From NCBI GenBank assembly GCA_907165135.1, contig OU015566.1:6184157-6248156 (forward strand): 64,000 bases of DNA. The letters are read 5' to 3'. Source of the stretch: Oikopleura dioica (lineage: Eukaryota; Chordata; Appendicularia; Copelata; Oikopleuridae). Of the stretch, positions 44,251 through 55,954 are shown one piece after another. The position numbers and the translations under genes were made by a program. Under the pieces are notes generated by a model that saw nothing but the letters and a program-made list of their open reading frames with translations, made no database searches and was not told where the DNA came from. The number at the start of each line of letters is the position of its first letter. Within the stretch, counting starts at the first letter, position 1.

Positions 44251-47200
44251 TCATGAAGTCATTTTTTCTTCAATAATATAACTTGAGTCGATCGACATTT
44301 TGTGGCCGCTGGTTTTGGGCGCTTGTCCATGCGGCATATCCCAGTAACGGCAGACAACTACGAAGCAATTATGACGCTGAAGTAAGAATAAAGAGGCAGT
44401 ACCGTAAACAGATCTGCCATCTCTGGAAGCGGCTATTCCTACACCGACTTTTGTGGCGCCTTTCCACACGATTTGGGTGAAATTGGTGACGTCTCCGGTT
44501 CCGTCTTTTGAATCATGAGTGTCGAAATCGTAGTTGTAAAAGCCGCTGTACCATGCTTCGACAGCACTTCTTCCAGCCGCTTCCAAATCTTCTCTTGTGA
44601 AGGATTCACGAGGCGCTCCGGTGCCCTTGTAGACGTTTTGTCCAGTATTCGACTGATTTGGTTGGATTCGTAACTCATCGTTTGATGCGAGATGCTCGGC
44701 CCATTGTTGCGCGTAGGTATCAGGAACGTACGGCATAGACTTGTGTAAAAGGGAGTTTAAAGAAAAAGTAAAATCACTCTTACAAAGTTCGGCGTATTTC
44801 TATGCTTGGCGCGTTTTTCATTGTGCGCTGCTAGACAGGCTCGGTAACCTGCCTCCAAGACTTGTGAATCGAGTTCAAAAATGTTCCTGAAAAATTCATG
44901 ATAGTAGAATTTAATCGAAAATGATAAATATATATTTAATCATTTTAATAAGAAAATCACAAAAAAAATATTTGAATTTTTATGTTATTTTGGACTTAAC
45001 CAATTTATGGAAATGAATTTTCAGATGACCAATGAGAATGCTGTATTAAGCCTACCGGCCAATCAAAACCCAGATTGATAAAATCACCTCCATAAATTAG
45101 TTTAACCCAAAATCCGCAAAATTCTCAGGCGATTTTGAATACTCTATTTAGTCTGAAAATCTTACTTGAGTCGATTGACGTTTCCAGGTCTGACATCATC
45201 GTCGACGTTCCAGTATCGACAAACAACTTAAATTCTATAATTGACTTTTCAAACTGGATTGATCACCGTAAAGAAATTTTTTATCCTGGGACAACGCGAT
45301 GCCTACTCCAAGGGCACTGGTTGCTTTTCTGACAACTTGCACAAAGGAATCGACACTTTCTCCATATGGATCCTTTTTGCCGTGCGTATCGAAGTTGTAG
45401 TTGTCAATCTGGCTATACCACTCCTTGACAGCATCTCTGACACTTTCTTCAAAATATTTTCTATTGATTAGCGTTATTGGAGCCTTGTAGATGTTCTGTC
45501 CAGTTCTTTCTCTAGGAAAAGGATAATCAAAAATGAAAAATCCTGTTGGCCAAACTGATTTGCTTGAATTTCGAAAACAGCACCACCTGCGAGACGTTCG
45601 GCCCAGCTTTGTGCCTTTGGATCTACACGGCCATACTGTATGTATGACTCATACGGCCTCGACTTTTGGAGAAAAATAGTTAAGTGATAGAGCTTTTATC
45701 GTTTTTACCAAGCTTCCAGTGTTGGTATGCTGTTGACGAAGTTCATTGTGCGCGTTCAAGCAAGCAACTCGTGCTGCGTTGAAATCTGCTTCGTCAGGAA
45801 CAAATTGGGATCTTAAGTATCAATATTAAGGAGTTGTCCTTTTATTCAATAAAAAAATGAATCAAGCTTGTCTGTTTCAGCCTCACATTTGTCGCTCAAC
45901 ATTTTGCCCACAATAGTGAACGGAAGTTAGTGGCCACTGTCCATCCGGCATATTCCAGTATCGGCAAACAACTTAGATTAAAATTATCAGACGTCGATAA
46001 TAACCCGGGTTATTACCGTATACGTGCTTGAGATCTCTCGAAATCGCTATTCCAACTCCGAGATATTCCACACTTTTCCAGACAACTTGGGTAAAAGAGT
46101 AGACTTCTTTTTCATGCCAGTCATTCGAATTATTGTAATTGTATTCGTTTATCTTGCTGTACCATTCCTTCACGGCATTTCTACCAAACTCTTCGAAATC
46201 TTCTCTTGTGAAAGATCGTCGACCAGCTATGGAGGCCTTGTAGATGTTCTGACCAGTGTTATCTCTTAAAATGAATGTTTAAAAATCATTCAGCCTTTAA
46301 CTTAAAGTAAATTACTGATTGGGTTGGATTTGGAATTCACCGCCATTTGCAAGATGTTCGGCCCAGAACTGCGCTGGTGTATCCGGAGTCCAAGGCATCC
46401 ACTTGTTTAAAAATGAATCGAATTCATTCAAATAGTATAAACTGCCCTTACCACACTGTTGGTATTTCTATGCAGTGCGCGAAACTCATTATGCGCCGCT
46501 TCACAGGCTCGGCAACCCGCCATCAAATCCTCTCGATCAATTTCAAGTTGGTCGCTGGAAGATTATTATTGAATTTGAGAATCATTCTCTTCATTTTCAT
46601 CTTACCTTGCTGGTTCAACGTTTTCCTCTCTATTGTCATCATTCACGCTCCAATATCGGCAAACAACTAAAAATTTTGATTCAAAATTATGTACAGCCCT
46701 ATTATCATTAATAATTTATTAGTTTTGGTATGATTAATAAATCAATCATATCATATGATATGGGCAATCATATTGTCACATCAATCTGGGCTGGGCAACC
46801 TGCGGGAACAAATCTGGCCGCCTTTTAACTCAGGTCAGGCTCAGGCTCAGGTTTTTTTCTTTAGCCTTAACTTTACTGAAGCCTGCAGGTGAGGACACAG
46901 GTTTTTTTCGAGGTCAGATTGCCAATCCCAGATATGATATGAGTTATATCATATGACACAAACAAGGATCTATCGCGGTGGTAGTAGGGGTTATCATTCG
47001 AGCTGCCCTTAACCTTACGCCGCCAAATCTATATATATCATAATATATATATCATCATATATGATATATGGCTGGGGTTGCGCCAGTGGGAAAATGGACT
47101 TTTTTTGCACTTGACCTGGATGGATGAAATTTTGTGGACATATTTCTGAGGTCCTAATCAAGAAAAAAATCAAAAAAAATTTTCGAAAAATTAAGGGTAT

Positions 47201-49913
47201 AGGGGTCGAAAAATCGATTTTTTCATTTTTGCAAAATTAAGCCTGAGAAAACCTAGACTATCATTTTAAAGGCTCAAAAAAGTCGAAAAAGTCGATGCGA
47301 GATAAACAATCCGCAAATAGAGAAATTAAAATTTTAAAACATTTAAATAAAAACCATAATAAAAAGAAAAACTTGAATAATTTGTATTTCCACCTCGAAT
47401 GGAAGTGGGTTGGGTTGGGGACATAACTGAGATTGATCACCTCAGAGTCCAACGCCGATCTCAAGCCCCTTAAATTTAAAAATCAAGGAACGGGGCTGAG
47501 ACGGCCCCTTCTATGACGTGCTTTTTTAAGGTTGTGCAATTTATTTCACCTACTTCCTCATGTTAAGACCCAGAACACCATACATATTTGGGATCAGTGA
47601 AAAAATCTAGAAACTTGACCGTTTTAGTTTTCGAAATTCACTTCCGGTTACGATTCTAGAGCCGGAAGTTCACGAAATTTATAAGAAAAACGTGCATATT
47701 ACCTATCAAATTGAAGCTAACAATGAATCAAGTCATTCTTTATCGGAAAAGAGTCCAACCGCAGTCAAAAACCGCCGGTAAACGACCGGTAAAAATTGAA
47801 AAATTCTCATTAAATCATGCTTTTTCATAATTTTACCGGTCAGTTTAACCGCGTTTGAGACTGTTTCTTCAAATAAATCGATGATGAGATGACTGAGAAT
47901 CTTCTGCGCATCAATTTGATAGGTCACACTTTACCATGACTCCAAAATTTCGCCTACTTCCGGCTCTAGAATCGTAACCGGAAGTGAATTTCGAAAAACT
48001 AAAACGGTCAAGTTTCTAGATCTTTTTCACTGATACAAAATATGTACGGTGTTCTGGGTCTTAAAATGAGGAAGTAGGTGAAATAAATTGCACAACCTTA
48101 AAAAAGCACGTCTATACATTTTTGAGCATTATTTATTATATTTTTCCAAAGAAAGGTGATTTTCGGCCAAAACGGAAATTTTCAAATCGGCCGCATTTTC
48201 GTTACCGGGCGTTACCGGACGAGATTAGAATGGATCTATAGAGAGCATCGTCTGAGCTTTCTTGTGGTGGTCTCGGTTTGGTTGTGGGTCGTTGTGGTTT
48301 CGAGTTATTCGACGAAATGTCCGAAATTCGTGATATTTTTCCGAAAAAATCGCGATTTTACCACCAAAAATCAAAAATTATTAATTTTAACTATTTTTTA
48401 TGAAATCTCCGCCAATTTTTACACATGGTCTCTTGGTTTCAGAATTTTTTGAAAACAAACCATTTTTGGCCAAAATCCCACCAGCGCAACCCCATATATG
48501 GCACATCATCTTTTCCGTCGTCCTAGGCCCCATATAATGGCCGAACCCGAACCTTAACCAAGATCCGAATTCAAACCAGAACCCGAGCTCAAAAATGAAC
48601 CCAAACCCAAGCCCAGACTATTGCCCGAAAATGAGTAAAAATGGAAGAGCACGAAATGATGACGGAGAGAAAAATGGGTGTTGGAAAGCCCTTGTGCCAT
48701 ATATTGCACATTTGGCGGCGTAGGGTTAACCCTCAACCTAACCCAGGGGGCTAACCTAACCCTAACCCCCATCAAAGGCATAAACCAGAAGGCTCTGCCC
48801 TCGGACGCCCCCGCGTTCAAAGTTCCAAGTCCCTAACCCTAACCACCAGCCCAGATTCTAGAGAAATTGGATGGCTCGAATCATAGGCTCGAATGATAAC
48901 CCCTTTCTTTATCGCGGCGCGGGTAAGGTGAAAGAAGAGGTTCTTACCGAAAACTTGTCTTTTATCGCTTGACAATGCGATCCCAATTCCGAGGTGACTC
49001 GTATTCTTCCTCACAACTTGGACAAACGAGTCGACAGGTTCTCCATTGGGATCTTTTTGCTTATGCGTCTGGAAATTGTAGTTGTTAATCTGGCTATACC
49101 ATTTTCTGACAGCATCTCTGCCAATCTCTTCGTAAACTTCTTTTGTTATTTCTTTGTTTTGGTTGTTTCCGCTTAGATTAGCCCTGTAGATGTTTTGTCC
49201 AGTTCGGTATCTACGAATGATATTAATAAAAAGAAAAAGAAAATTTCTCAAACTGATTTGGTTCGATTTCAAATGAAGCACCAGATGCAAGGTGTTCGGC
49301 CCAGCTTTGTGCTTTTGGATCGGGCTTATACGGCCTCCACTAAAGAAGGAAAAAATAAATTAAAAATGAATATCGCTTTTAAATCTACCAAGTTGTTAGT
49401 AAACATGTACGAGTGTCGTTTTCGATACTCATTATGCTGTACTAGACAGGCTTAACCCGGGCTCCGCAACCTCTGTAGAAAACCTGAGCCAGGGTCTAAA
49501 GGATTCTCAATAAAAAGCCGTGGCTTTTCGGGTAGGCTTCATTTCCGCAAGGGCTTCATTTCCCCAGCCTTGGATAATGGAGGTCTTGGGGAAATGAAAC
49601 CTACCAAAAAGCCGTGGCTTTAGGCTCTCACTCAGCTTTTTTACACAGCTTGTCGAGCCCGGTCCTTTTCGTCCCGCTTCTATAGCTTCTTCTCGCAAAC
49701 GAAGTGTTTTTATCACGTCTTCGGCACTCAATGCAGTATACGCGTTTGTTTCCTGCTTATCAGGAACACTTGGATTAAAGTATCTTCCTCTTTAAAACGT
49801 TTTATTTTTTGAACAAAGTATTTGAAAAATTACTTCTGATAAGATTGATTGAGCTCCAATCCCAAATCACCTATCAATTTAATAGCTTCTTTTTCAGGAT
49901 CTGGGACCAACAT
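44251..49913 (-). CDS. Protein with four tandem CAP domains, 751 aa, 17 exons
   Basis: Exons: 49913-49834, 49783-49665, 49450-49389, 49339-49254, 49210-48948, 46666-46606, 46554-46452, 46401-46316, 46264-46017, 45971-45887, 45811-45709, 45662-45556, 45511-45267, 45226-45166, 44886-44784, 44739-44403, 44357-44251. All phases agree. Starts MLVPDPEKEAI, no signal peptide. Each CAP unit has a His motif (QHNEYR, AHNEFR, AHNELR, AHNEKR), a W-A-E motif, GQN(I/V)YK, an SF(V/T)Q or NFTQ motif, and VVCRYW. The His before the aromatic-Thr/Val-Gln is Ser or Asn in all four; units 1 and 3 read VVRK for VVWK. Exon lengths repeat (103, 86, 61), showing internal duplication. Intron 2 is an inserted element with a likely GA-AG border; intron 5 holds a 1.9-kb transposon. 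Function unknown. Confidence 0.85.
46979..48909. mobile_element. 1.9-kb ATTCGAGC-end element in a CAP intron
   Basis: Perfect 8-bp duplication TATCGCGG (46971-46978, 48910-48917). Ends share GGGGTTATCATTCGAGC inverted. No transposase frame. Contains a nested foldback element and TTAGGG-like words near 48725-48845. Confidence 0.75.
47515..48112. mobile_element. Nested foldback element, 598 bp
   Basis: Long inverted arms starting GACGTGCTTTTTTAAGGTTG and continuing through the CACTTCCGG/CTCTAGAATCG block; flanked by TAT on both sides. Related to 11020-11432; the end AACCTTAAAAAAGCACGTCT also occurs at 12184-12203. Confidence 0.7.
49451..49664 (-). mobile_element. Inserted element acting as an intron (introner-like)
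   Basis: 214 bp inside a CAP coding exon. On the minus strand it starts GACCGGGCTC and ends GAGCCCGGGTT then AAG, with AAG also just before it: imperfect inverted ends plus a 3-bp duplication. Removal as GA-AG joins EAGRK to ACLVQHNEYR, exactly the family sequence. A GT donor 20 bases inside would also keep frame but adds residues no paralogue has. Inner AAAAAGCCGTGGCTTT words are inverted too. Related fragment at 24580. Confidence 0.6.
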
Positions 49914-50490
49914 TTCCCCGAATGACTCGTTAAAAAGAGATAGGCACCAAGAATAGGGTTTCAAGATCGTAAGAAACGAGCTGTTTACATAGAAAATTTA
50001 AACAGACCTTGGCCGAGTTTATTCGCATTATTTGGCCCAAATTTGGGGTTTGTTTTTGGGTCCTGGGTCCGGGTTCGGATTAAGGTTCGAACTTGGGTTC
50101 GGGTTAGGAATCGGATTTAGATTTCGGTTTCAGCATGGCTCTACCTGAAATAGCCGAAAGGTGGCCTTAGGGTAGCTCATCGATATTTAGCCCAACAGTT
50201 TCTTTCCTTTTTCAAATTAAAAATCACCTTACCGGAAGAGTAGATTCTTTGACCGGTTATCCACAGATGGTGAAAGCTGGCCGGCTAAGGATAACTTGCC
50301 TAGTCAAGCGATTATTAATTTTGTATGCCTAGCCAAGCTTCGCCCAGCAGTTTTTGTGTATTATTAAGAGCCCAAGCGCCGCACAGGAGCGGAAGTAGAT
50401 CAAATTTTCACCAGTCTCTCTCGCGCGGGCCGCCTTAAAGCATTTACATGGCTTGGTATCTTGCATTTAGCATACTCTGACCCAGTAAAG

Positions 50491-51086
50491 TTAACGCTTG
50501 AACGCACGTTTGAAAAGTTTCGCTGAACGCATATTGCGCAGATTTCTGCGCAGTGCCTTTGAAGGGTTCTAGCGTCGACTTATTAAAAGATTTTAGAATA
50601 TTGAAGATACCTGATTAAAGCTGAGACGCTTGGCGACAAGAAAAATATAGTTATGAGTCCTAACCCTAACCTTAACCTAGCTAGAACAGGTGATTTCGAG
50701 TACCCAAAAATATGCCATTTTCTCAAGTTTAATCGAATCAAATGCAAAAGAAGTTATTATTTTAAGAATAAGTCGTCATTTTGATTCTTCAAAGAAGTTA
50801 GTTTTTACTAAAATTTAAATAGACCATGAAAAAACAACTGATTTCGCCAAAAAGAGTCAGTTTACTTGTAAAATTTTGAGGATTTGAAATCCACGGAAAT
50901 TTTCGGTCTGAAGCCAAAATTTTTACCTGAGGTAGAAAAATTTTTTGATGTCAGATTCAGATTCCTCGTCGAAAAAGAGTCTGAAAAGTGGGGGTTCATT
51001 TTAAATTTTGATCAAGTAAAGTTTGAGTTATCGAGCTTCGAAGGTGCTCTGCGCAGAAATCTGCGCAATATGCGTTCAAGCGTTAA
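50491..51086. mobile_element. TTAA-flanked MITE, family 7
   Basis: TTAA at 50491-50494 and 51083-51086. Ends CGCTTGAACGCA and inverse, with an inner inverted block ATTGCGCAGATTTCTGCGCA. Its right TTAA is the left TTAA of the next element. No gene in 49920-50490. Confidence 0.7.
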
Positions 51087-51430
51087 GGACCCCCCCGTCC
51101 CCCGTCAATAATTTTCGAAAAATCTATTTTCGGAATTTCAAAATTTTGACCCCGGAAATTGATTCTACGGGTCAGAAAACGATTTCGACCCCTACTTTCT
51201 GGGGGTCTATCTCGGCTCTAACACCCTCAAAATCGCGTTTGGAAATTGGACTTTTTGACAAAAAATGACAAAAGATCACAATTTTGCCTTAAATTTAGAT
51301 TTTTATTGGTCAAAAAGTGCTCCTTACAAGTTTCTATGATAAATTTGATTTCCACACTCAGAAGCCAAAATATGGCTGTTTTGAAATTTTTGATTTTTTG
51401 AGGAAAATTGTTGACGGGGAGGGTCCTTAA
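51083..51430. mobile_element. TTAA-flanked MITE, family 5
   Basis: TTAA both sides; ends GGACCC(C)CCCGTC and GACGGGGAGGGTCC. Same family as 51803 and 29849 (inner CGAAAAATC, GGAATTT words). Confidence 0.7.
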
Positions 51431-51802
51431 GGGATTCTCCCCGGGATACAAAATGTTTGAGCCTGCTTTGCTGAGTATCTGCTCACGTGGTAGTTTTTCG
51501 GTCTTCAAAAGTAAATATTAGTGCCTATCTCTTTAAAACGACGTCAATATGCCTAATCGATTTTTAAGCGAATTTTCAATATAACCGCAGCATAATATAG
51601 CATCAAACCGGAAGTGACCCAGATGGAAATGTTTTTATTGAAAATAGACGGTGCGAATAGCTTTAGGTTTTTTTTTTGCGGTGGACCGGAAGAAGAATCC
51701 TCCAAATACTCAGCTTATGTATCATTTTATTGCTCGATCAAGGAGATTTTTATACCAGTTAAATCAGCTGAAAAATCTGTTATCGGATTGTTTTATGAAA
51801 AT

Positions 51803-52138
51803 TTAAGGACCCCCGTCAGCTGTTTTCGAAAAATCATATTTCGGAATTTTAAAATTTTGACCCTGGAAATGGATTCTACGGGTCAAAAATGATGATGAGG
51901 CTGCATTTTTGGGGGTCTATCTCGACTCCTTCACCCCCAAAATTGCATTAAAAATTGGACTTTTCGCTGAAAATTGACAGATTTGCCCTAATTTTTGCAA
52001 AAATATTGACTTTTCTTGGTCGAGAATCTCTCTTATCAAGTTTTTGAAGCAAGTTTAACCAGAAGACGTATATAGAACCAAAAAATGATGTTTTTAAAAA
52101 TTTCTATTTTTCGGAGGAAAAAGCTGACGGGGGTCCTA
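51803..52138. mobile_element. TTAA-flanked MITE, family 5, second copy
   Basis: Left TTAAGGACCCCCGTCAGC, right GCTGACGGGGGTCCTAA; the right TTAA has lost one T. About 330 bp. 52140-52560 shows no gene. Confidence 0.7.
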
Positions 52139-52561
52139 AGTACCGTGAAAATCCCAGGTTAAAAATAAAAACGATGGCTTCTTTTCTTCTGTGAAGCCAC
52201 AATAAATTAAATTATCTTCGGCTTTTCGACGATACTTGGAACCAATAATTTGAATAATTTATTGAGTGACAAGAGTCGACAAAGGATTCCAGTGCTTTTT
52301 GAAGGTTCATCGAATTAACAAACGTTTTCATAAAACACTTGACATGTCCCTTGAACAGGGAAACGACAAGCGCAGGTGTTTTTTTAATAAACAATTGTTC
52401 AAAACGAAACGTCTAAGAAAGAAAAAAGGTTCCTCTTCATGTTTTTCATAACACAGGTGCTTATATTCTGCGCCAGTATATAATCAACGGGTTTCGTCTT
52501 TAATTTCATTCATTTATTAATCCGCTCTATTAGAAATTATTTTTCTATAAAATAGGGAATA

Positions 52562-54098
52562 ATGAAGCTCTCGCTGTTTTTTCTCGCCAGCAACGTCGCC
52601 GCCAACTACGAAAAGAGATTTCAGAATTTCGTGTGGCAAGTTCAAGCGCAGCGGGCCCAACTTTGCGCGGACAAGTTAGAAGAGACCAGAGACCAGGGAG
52701 AGTTAAAACTTATTTCGAAAAATTTTGAATGTTGGAAAATTCAATAACTCTGAAGAAAGCTACCAATCGAAAATGGATATTGGAACTGTCCCGATCTCGA
52801 CGAGATCAAATCGAATAAGCAATGCTTTCCACGATGCAACGATGGATTTAAGAAAACTTGGCAAACTAAACCAAGAAAAATTCAGCCAACGATTCTTGCT
52901 ACATGCTACAAGTCGCCGAAAATCGATAAAAAGTATGAAAAAATATAATAAAGCCTTGCCATCCTAACTTTCTTTCAGAAATCTCCCAGAAGAAACATCG
53001 CTTTCTTGTGCTCTCGACGTAAAGCCGCCTCATCCGTGTCAAGAAAAAGCTGCAACAATCGAGATTTTCAACGGAACCCTCGTTTTGACCGACACAATCA
53101 GCCCGAAGAGGGCGACATTCAACATTGTCTGCGATGATGGAACAGTGAAAGACGAAATCACTTGTGCAAAGCAAAAGAAAGGTGTGTTTTTCAAAAAGCC
53201 GAGCTGGAGCGATCAGATCACCTACTGGCAAGACTCGTGGAGAGATGTTTGCATGGAGTTCGCGCCCTTGACCAACTCGACGACTACCGATCTTCAAACT
53301 TGCTCTGAGTCTGACAACTTCCCCCAACTTGCAGGAACTACGGACAAAATCATCGGCGGAGTGCAAGTCGAGGAGAACGAGTGGCCTTGGATCGCCCATT
53401 TGACATTTGACTTGAACGATGGCGAGGAGCGACTTTGCGGAGGAAGCGTCATCGCCAATAGATGGGTCATCAGCGCCGCCCACTGTTGCCTGGACGTGCT
53501 CAACATCGTCGGGCGCTTTGGAGATCTGAACGCGACGGAATTTGATAGCAACGAGTATGAGCTCGAAGCCAGCGCCTGGTTCAACCATCCCGAGTACGAC
53601 CGCCATGCTGATGACAAAAACAACGATGTCTGCCTCATCAAATTCAACGGAGACATCATTGCCAGTGACCCAGACAGCAAAGTTCAGCCTGTTTGTCTTC
53701 CAAAAGAAGTTCATCAACACGGCGCCGCTTGCTGGGTCGCTGGGTGGGGATCCTTTGAATTTATGGGTGGTCCCCAAAACCCGGATCTGCACTCAGTCGG
53801 AGTGAATGTCTTTAGCGCAGAATATTGCCTTGCGAATTCCCTTATTTCCCTCGCGGCTGACGACATCTGCGCCTACAAACCAGATCTCAACGGTGACGGA
53901 CTCGTCGATGCTGGCGCTTCCTTTTGCGATGGGGATTCAGGCGGACCTCTCATCTGCCCAACCGATGGAAAAGCAACTCTCGTCGGGGTCGTTTCTAGAG
54001 GAACCGGATGTACCTTTGACGGATATCCTAATAAGTACACTTCGACCTTCGCTACTTCCAATTGGATCCACGAGACTGTCGCTGCCGAGGGACTTTAA
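52562..54098 (+). CDS. Secreted S1 serine protease, 476 aa
   Basis: Exons 52562-52699, 52760-52932, 52979-54098. Signal peptide MKLSLFFLASNVAA. Residues about 47-100 form a Cys-rich sushi-like segment (LPIENGYWNCPDLDE, CFPRCNDGFKKTW), then a second Cys module (SCALDVKPPHPC, IVCDDGTV), then the protease from K|IIGG (about 227). Triad: H in SAAHC (about 270), D in NNDVCL (about 318), S in GDSGGP (about 422). The residue six before the Ser is Ser (ASFCDGDS), which in this family means chymotrypsin-like, not trypsin-like, specificity. Exons 1 and 2 match the paralogue at 56318 in length (138, 173 nt). Intron 1 reads GA-AG. Intron 2 is GT-AG. Confidence 0.85.
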
Positions 54099-54589
54099 CT
54101 TCTGTTCCTTTGAAACTTATTAAATATCTTCATTAAATTTGTCTCAGTTATATTCTTCCGAGCGTAAAACCTGCCAAAGCAAGTTCAACTTATTTAAGCG
54201 AATTCTGTCTTGCGGTTAATTTTAGACCAAAATAACTCTCACTGCTTCTCTTTGTTATGAATACATGAAAAGATCCATCAGAGCTTCTGCTTCAAAAGTC
54301 TTGTTTATCGCACGCATGCTGCTATCTCGATTTAACGAATGCAAATAATTGAAAGCTCGTCAAAAATTGATTTCTCTTTTCGATCTTCTAGTGAATTCAA
54401 CACAAACATCAGCCATTATCAAATCTGATAATCAAAGAATCAAGAACAAAAACAAACGTATTGAAAGTATCATTTTGTACCTCTGGAATTTACTGAAATC
54501 ACTTCTTCTTCCTTGTCTTGATTTTTGATAACACAACGAGTCTACCGAAGGGTCGGCGATCCAACAAAAAATCCGAAAAAACTGAAACT

Positions 54590-54770
54590 GCGAAAATCAG
54601 CCCGAAAATGGCGACATTCAACCTTGTCTGCGATGATGAAGGCGAAATTACATGTGCAAAGCAGGAGAAAGGTGTGTTTTTCAAAGCGTCGAGCTGGAGC
54701 GATCATTTTTCGCTCCATTGACCAACTCTATCACTGCTGATCTTCAAAAAGTATACAATAGGCCCTGGGC
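54590..54770 (+). pseudogene. Protease fragment
   Basis: Reads MATFNLVCDDEGEITCAKQE and GVFFKASSWSDH, nearly the same as the middle of the 52562 gene, then a deletion removes the WQDSWRD segment. More of the same match (GACAACTTCCCTCAACCTGCA) resumes near 56075, beyond a 979-bp transposon. Dead copy. Confidence 0.6.
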
Positions 54771-54975
54771 TCAGAGCCGGGATTCGTCTCAAGAGAAACC
54801 GCCGGGTCTCAGACCTGGGATACCCCCTAAGAAGTGACGTCCGGATCCACTACCCAGGATTCCTCAAAAGAAGACCGAACCTTCAACCTAACCCTTACTT
54901 TGTTGATTGATTCTTTAAAAATGCCCTCAAATCTTAGTAAACCTCCCTAGCCTATCCCTCTCGGGTGATTTTTTC

Positions 54976-55954
54976 TGAGACGGGAGCTTTTCCAGCCATT
55001 AGCTTTTCCAGCCGTTAGCTTTTCCAGCAAATTAGAATTTCCAGCAAGGCTGGAAAAGCTAACGGCTGGAAAAGCTAATGGCTGGAAAACTTCTTTCTGA
55101 TTGATATTTTTCTAATGAAAATATAGTTTGATAAATAAGTACTATTTTTATTAAAATGTATTTACTTTGTGAAATATCATAAATTATGATTCATAATTAA
55201 TTAATAATCGTCGATTAATATAAGAATTATCAAGAGATCGTTTTCAAAGGAGGTCAGGATTCTTGGTACTCCTTTTCCAAGTTTGATACTGGAGTAATGC
55301 TACCCTTTTTGCCACTGATCCCTTTGAAGGGATTAGCGCCCGACGCCGGAGCCACTTTCCGCCCAGAGCGAGAGTTCGAAAAGTCCGAAAGTCGAAAGTG
55401 ACAAAAAGGTTGAACATTACTCGCAGTACAAAAATCGGAACAAGGAGTACCAAAATCCCGACCTCCTTTAACCCTACCCGGCCAAAAATGATTTTTCTCG
55501 GGTACCGGTCAAGATACCCCATATTTGGCGCCGGAGATTTACCCGCAAATAAGACTATACAAATGATAAAGGTCAAATTATATGTCTTTGAGGATGCAAT
55601 AGAAAAACCGCTCTAGAATGAGTTTCTTAGAAATTATACGTTAAATATTGTGAGGTACTTGGAAATGAGTAAAAACCTGCTCCATATTTGGAGTACCTTG
55701 ACCGGCTAGGGTTAAAAACGATCTTTCGATAAATTTCATATTAATCGACGATTATTAATTAATAATGAATCATTCTTAATGATATTTCACTAAGTAAATA
55801 CACTTTTTAATAAAAAGTACTTATTTTATCAGTTTATATTTTCATTAGAAAAATATCAATCTGAAAGAAGCTTTTCCAGTATATTAGCTTTTCCAGCAAA
55901 TTAGAATTTCCAGCAAGGCTGGAAAAGCTAATGGCTGGAAAAGCTCCCGTCTCA
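54976..55954. mobile_element. MITE with long inverted ends
   Basis: 979 bp; ends TGAGACGGGAGCTTTTCCAG and inverse, built from TTAGCTTTTCCAGC units; a 7-bp TTTTTTC on both sides. Inner blocks are also inverted (GATCGTTTT with TAATCGTCGATTAATAT). Inserted in the protease relic. Confidence 0.7.

Noticed and set aside
48554-48820. 88-aa minus-strand ORF
   Set aside because: Translation of CCCTAACC-rich repeat inside the 46979-48909 element.
52899-53792. 297-aa minus-strand ORF
   Set aside because: Antisense shadow of the serine protease; the paralogue at 57094 shows the same shadow only because the sense protein is conserved.
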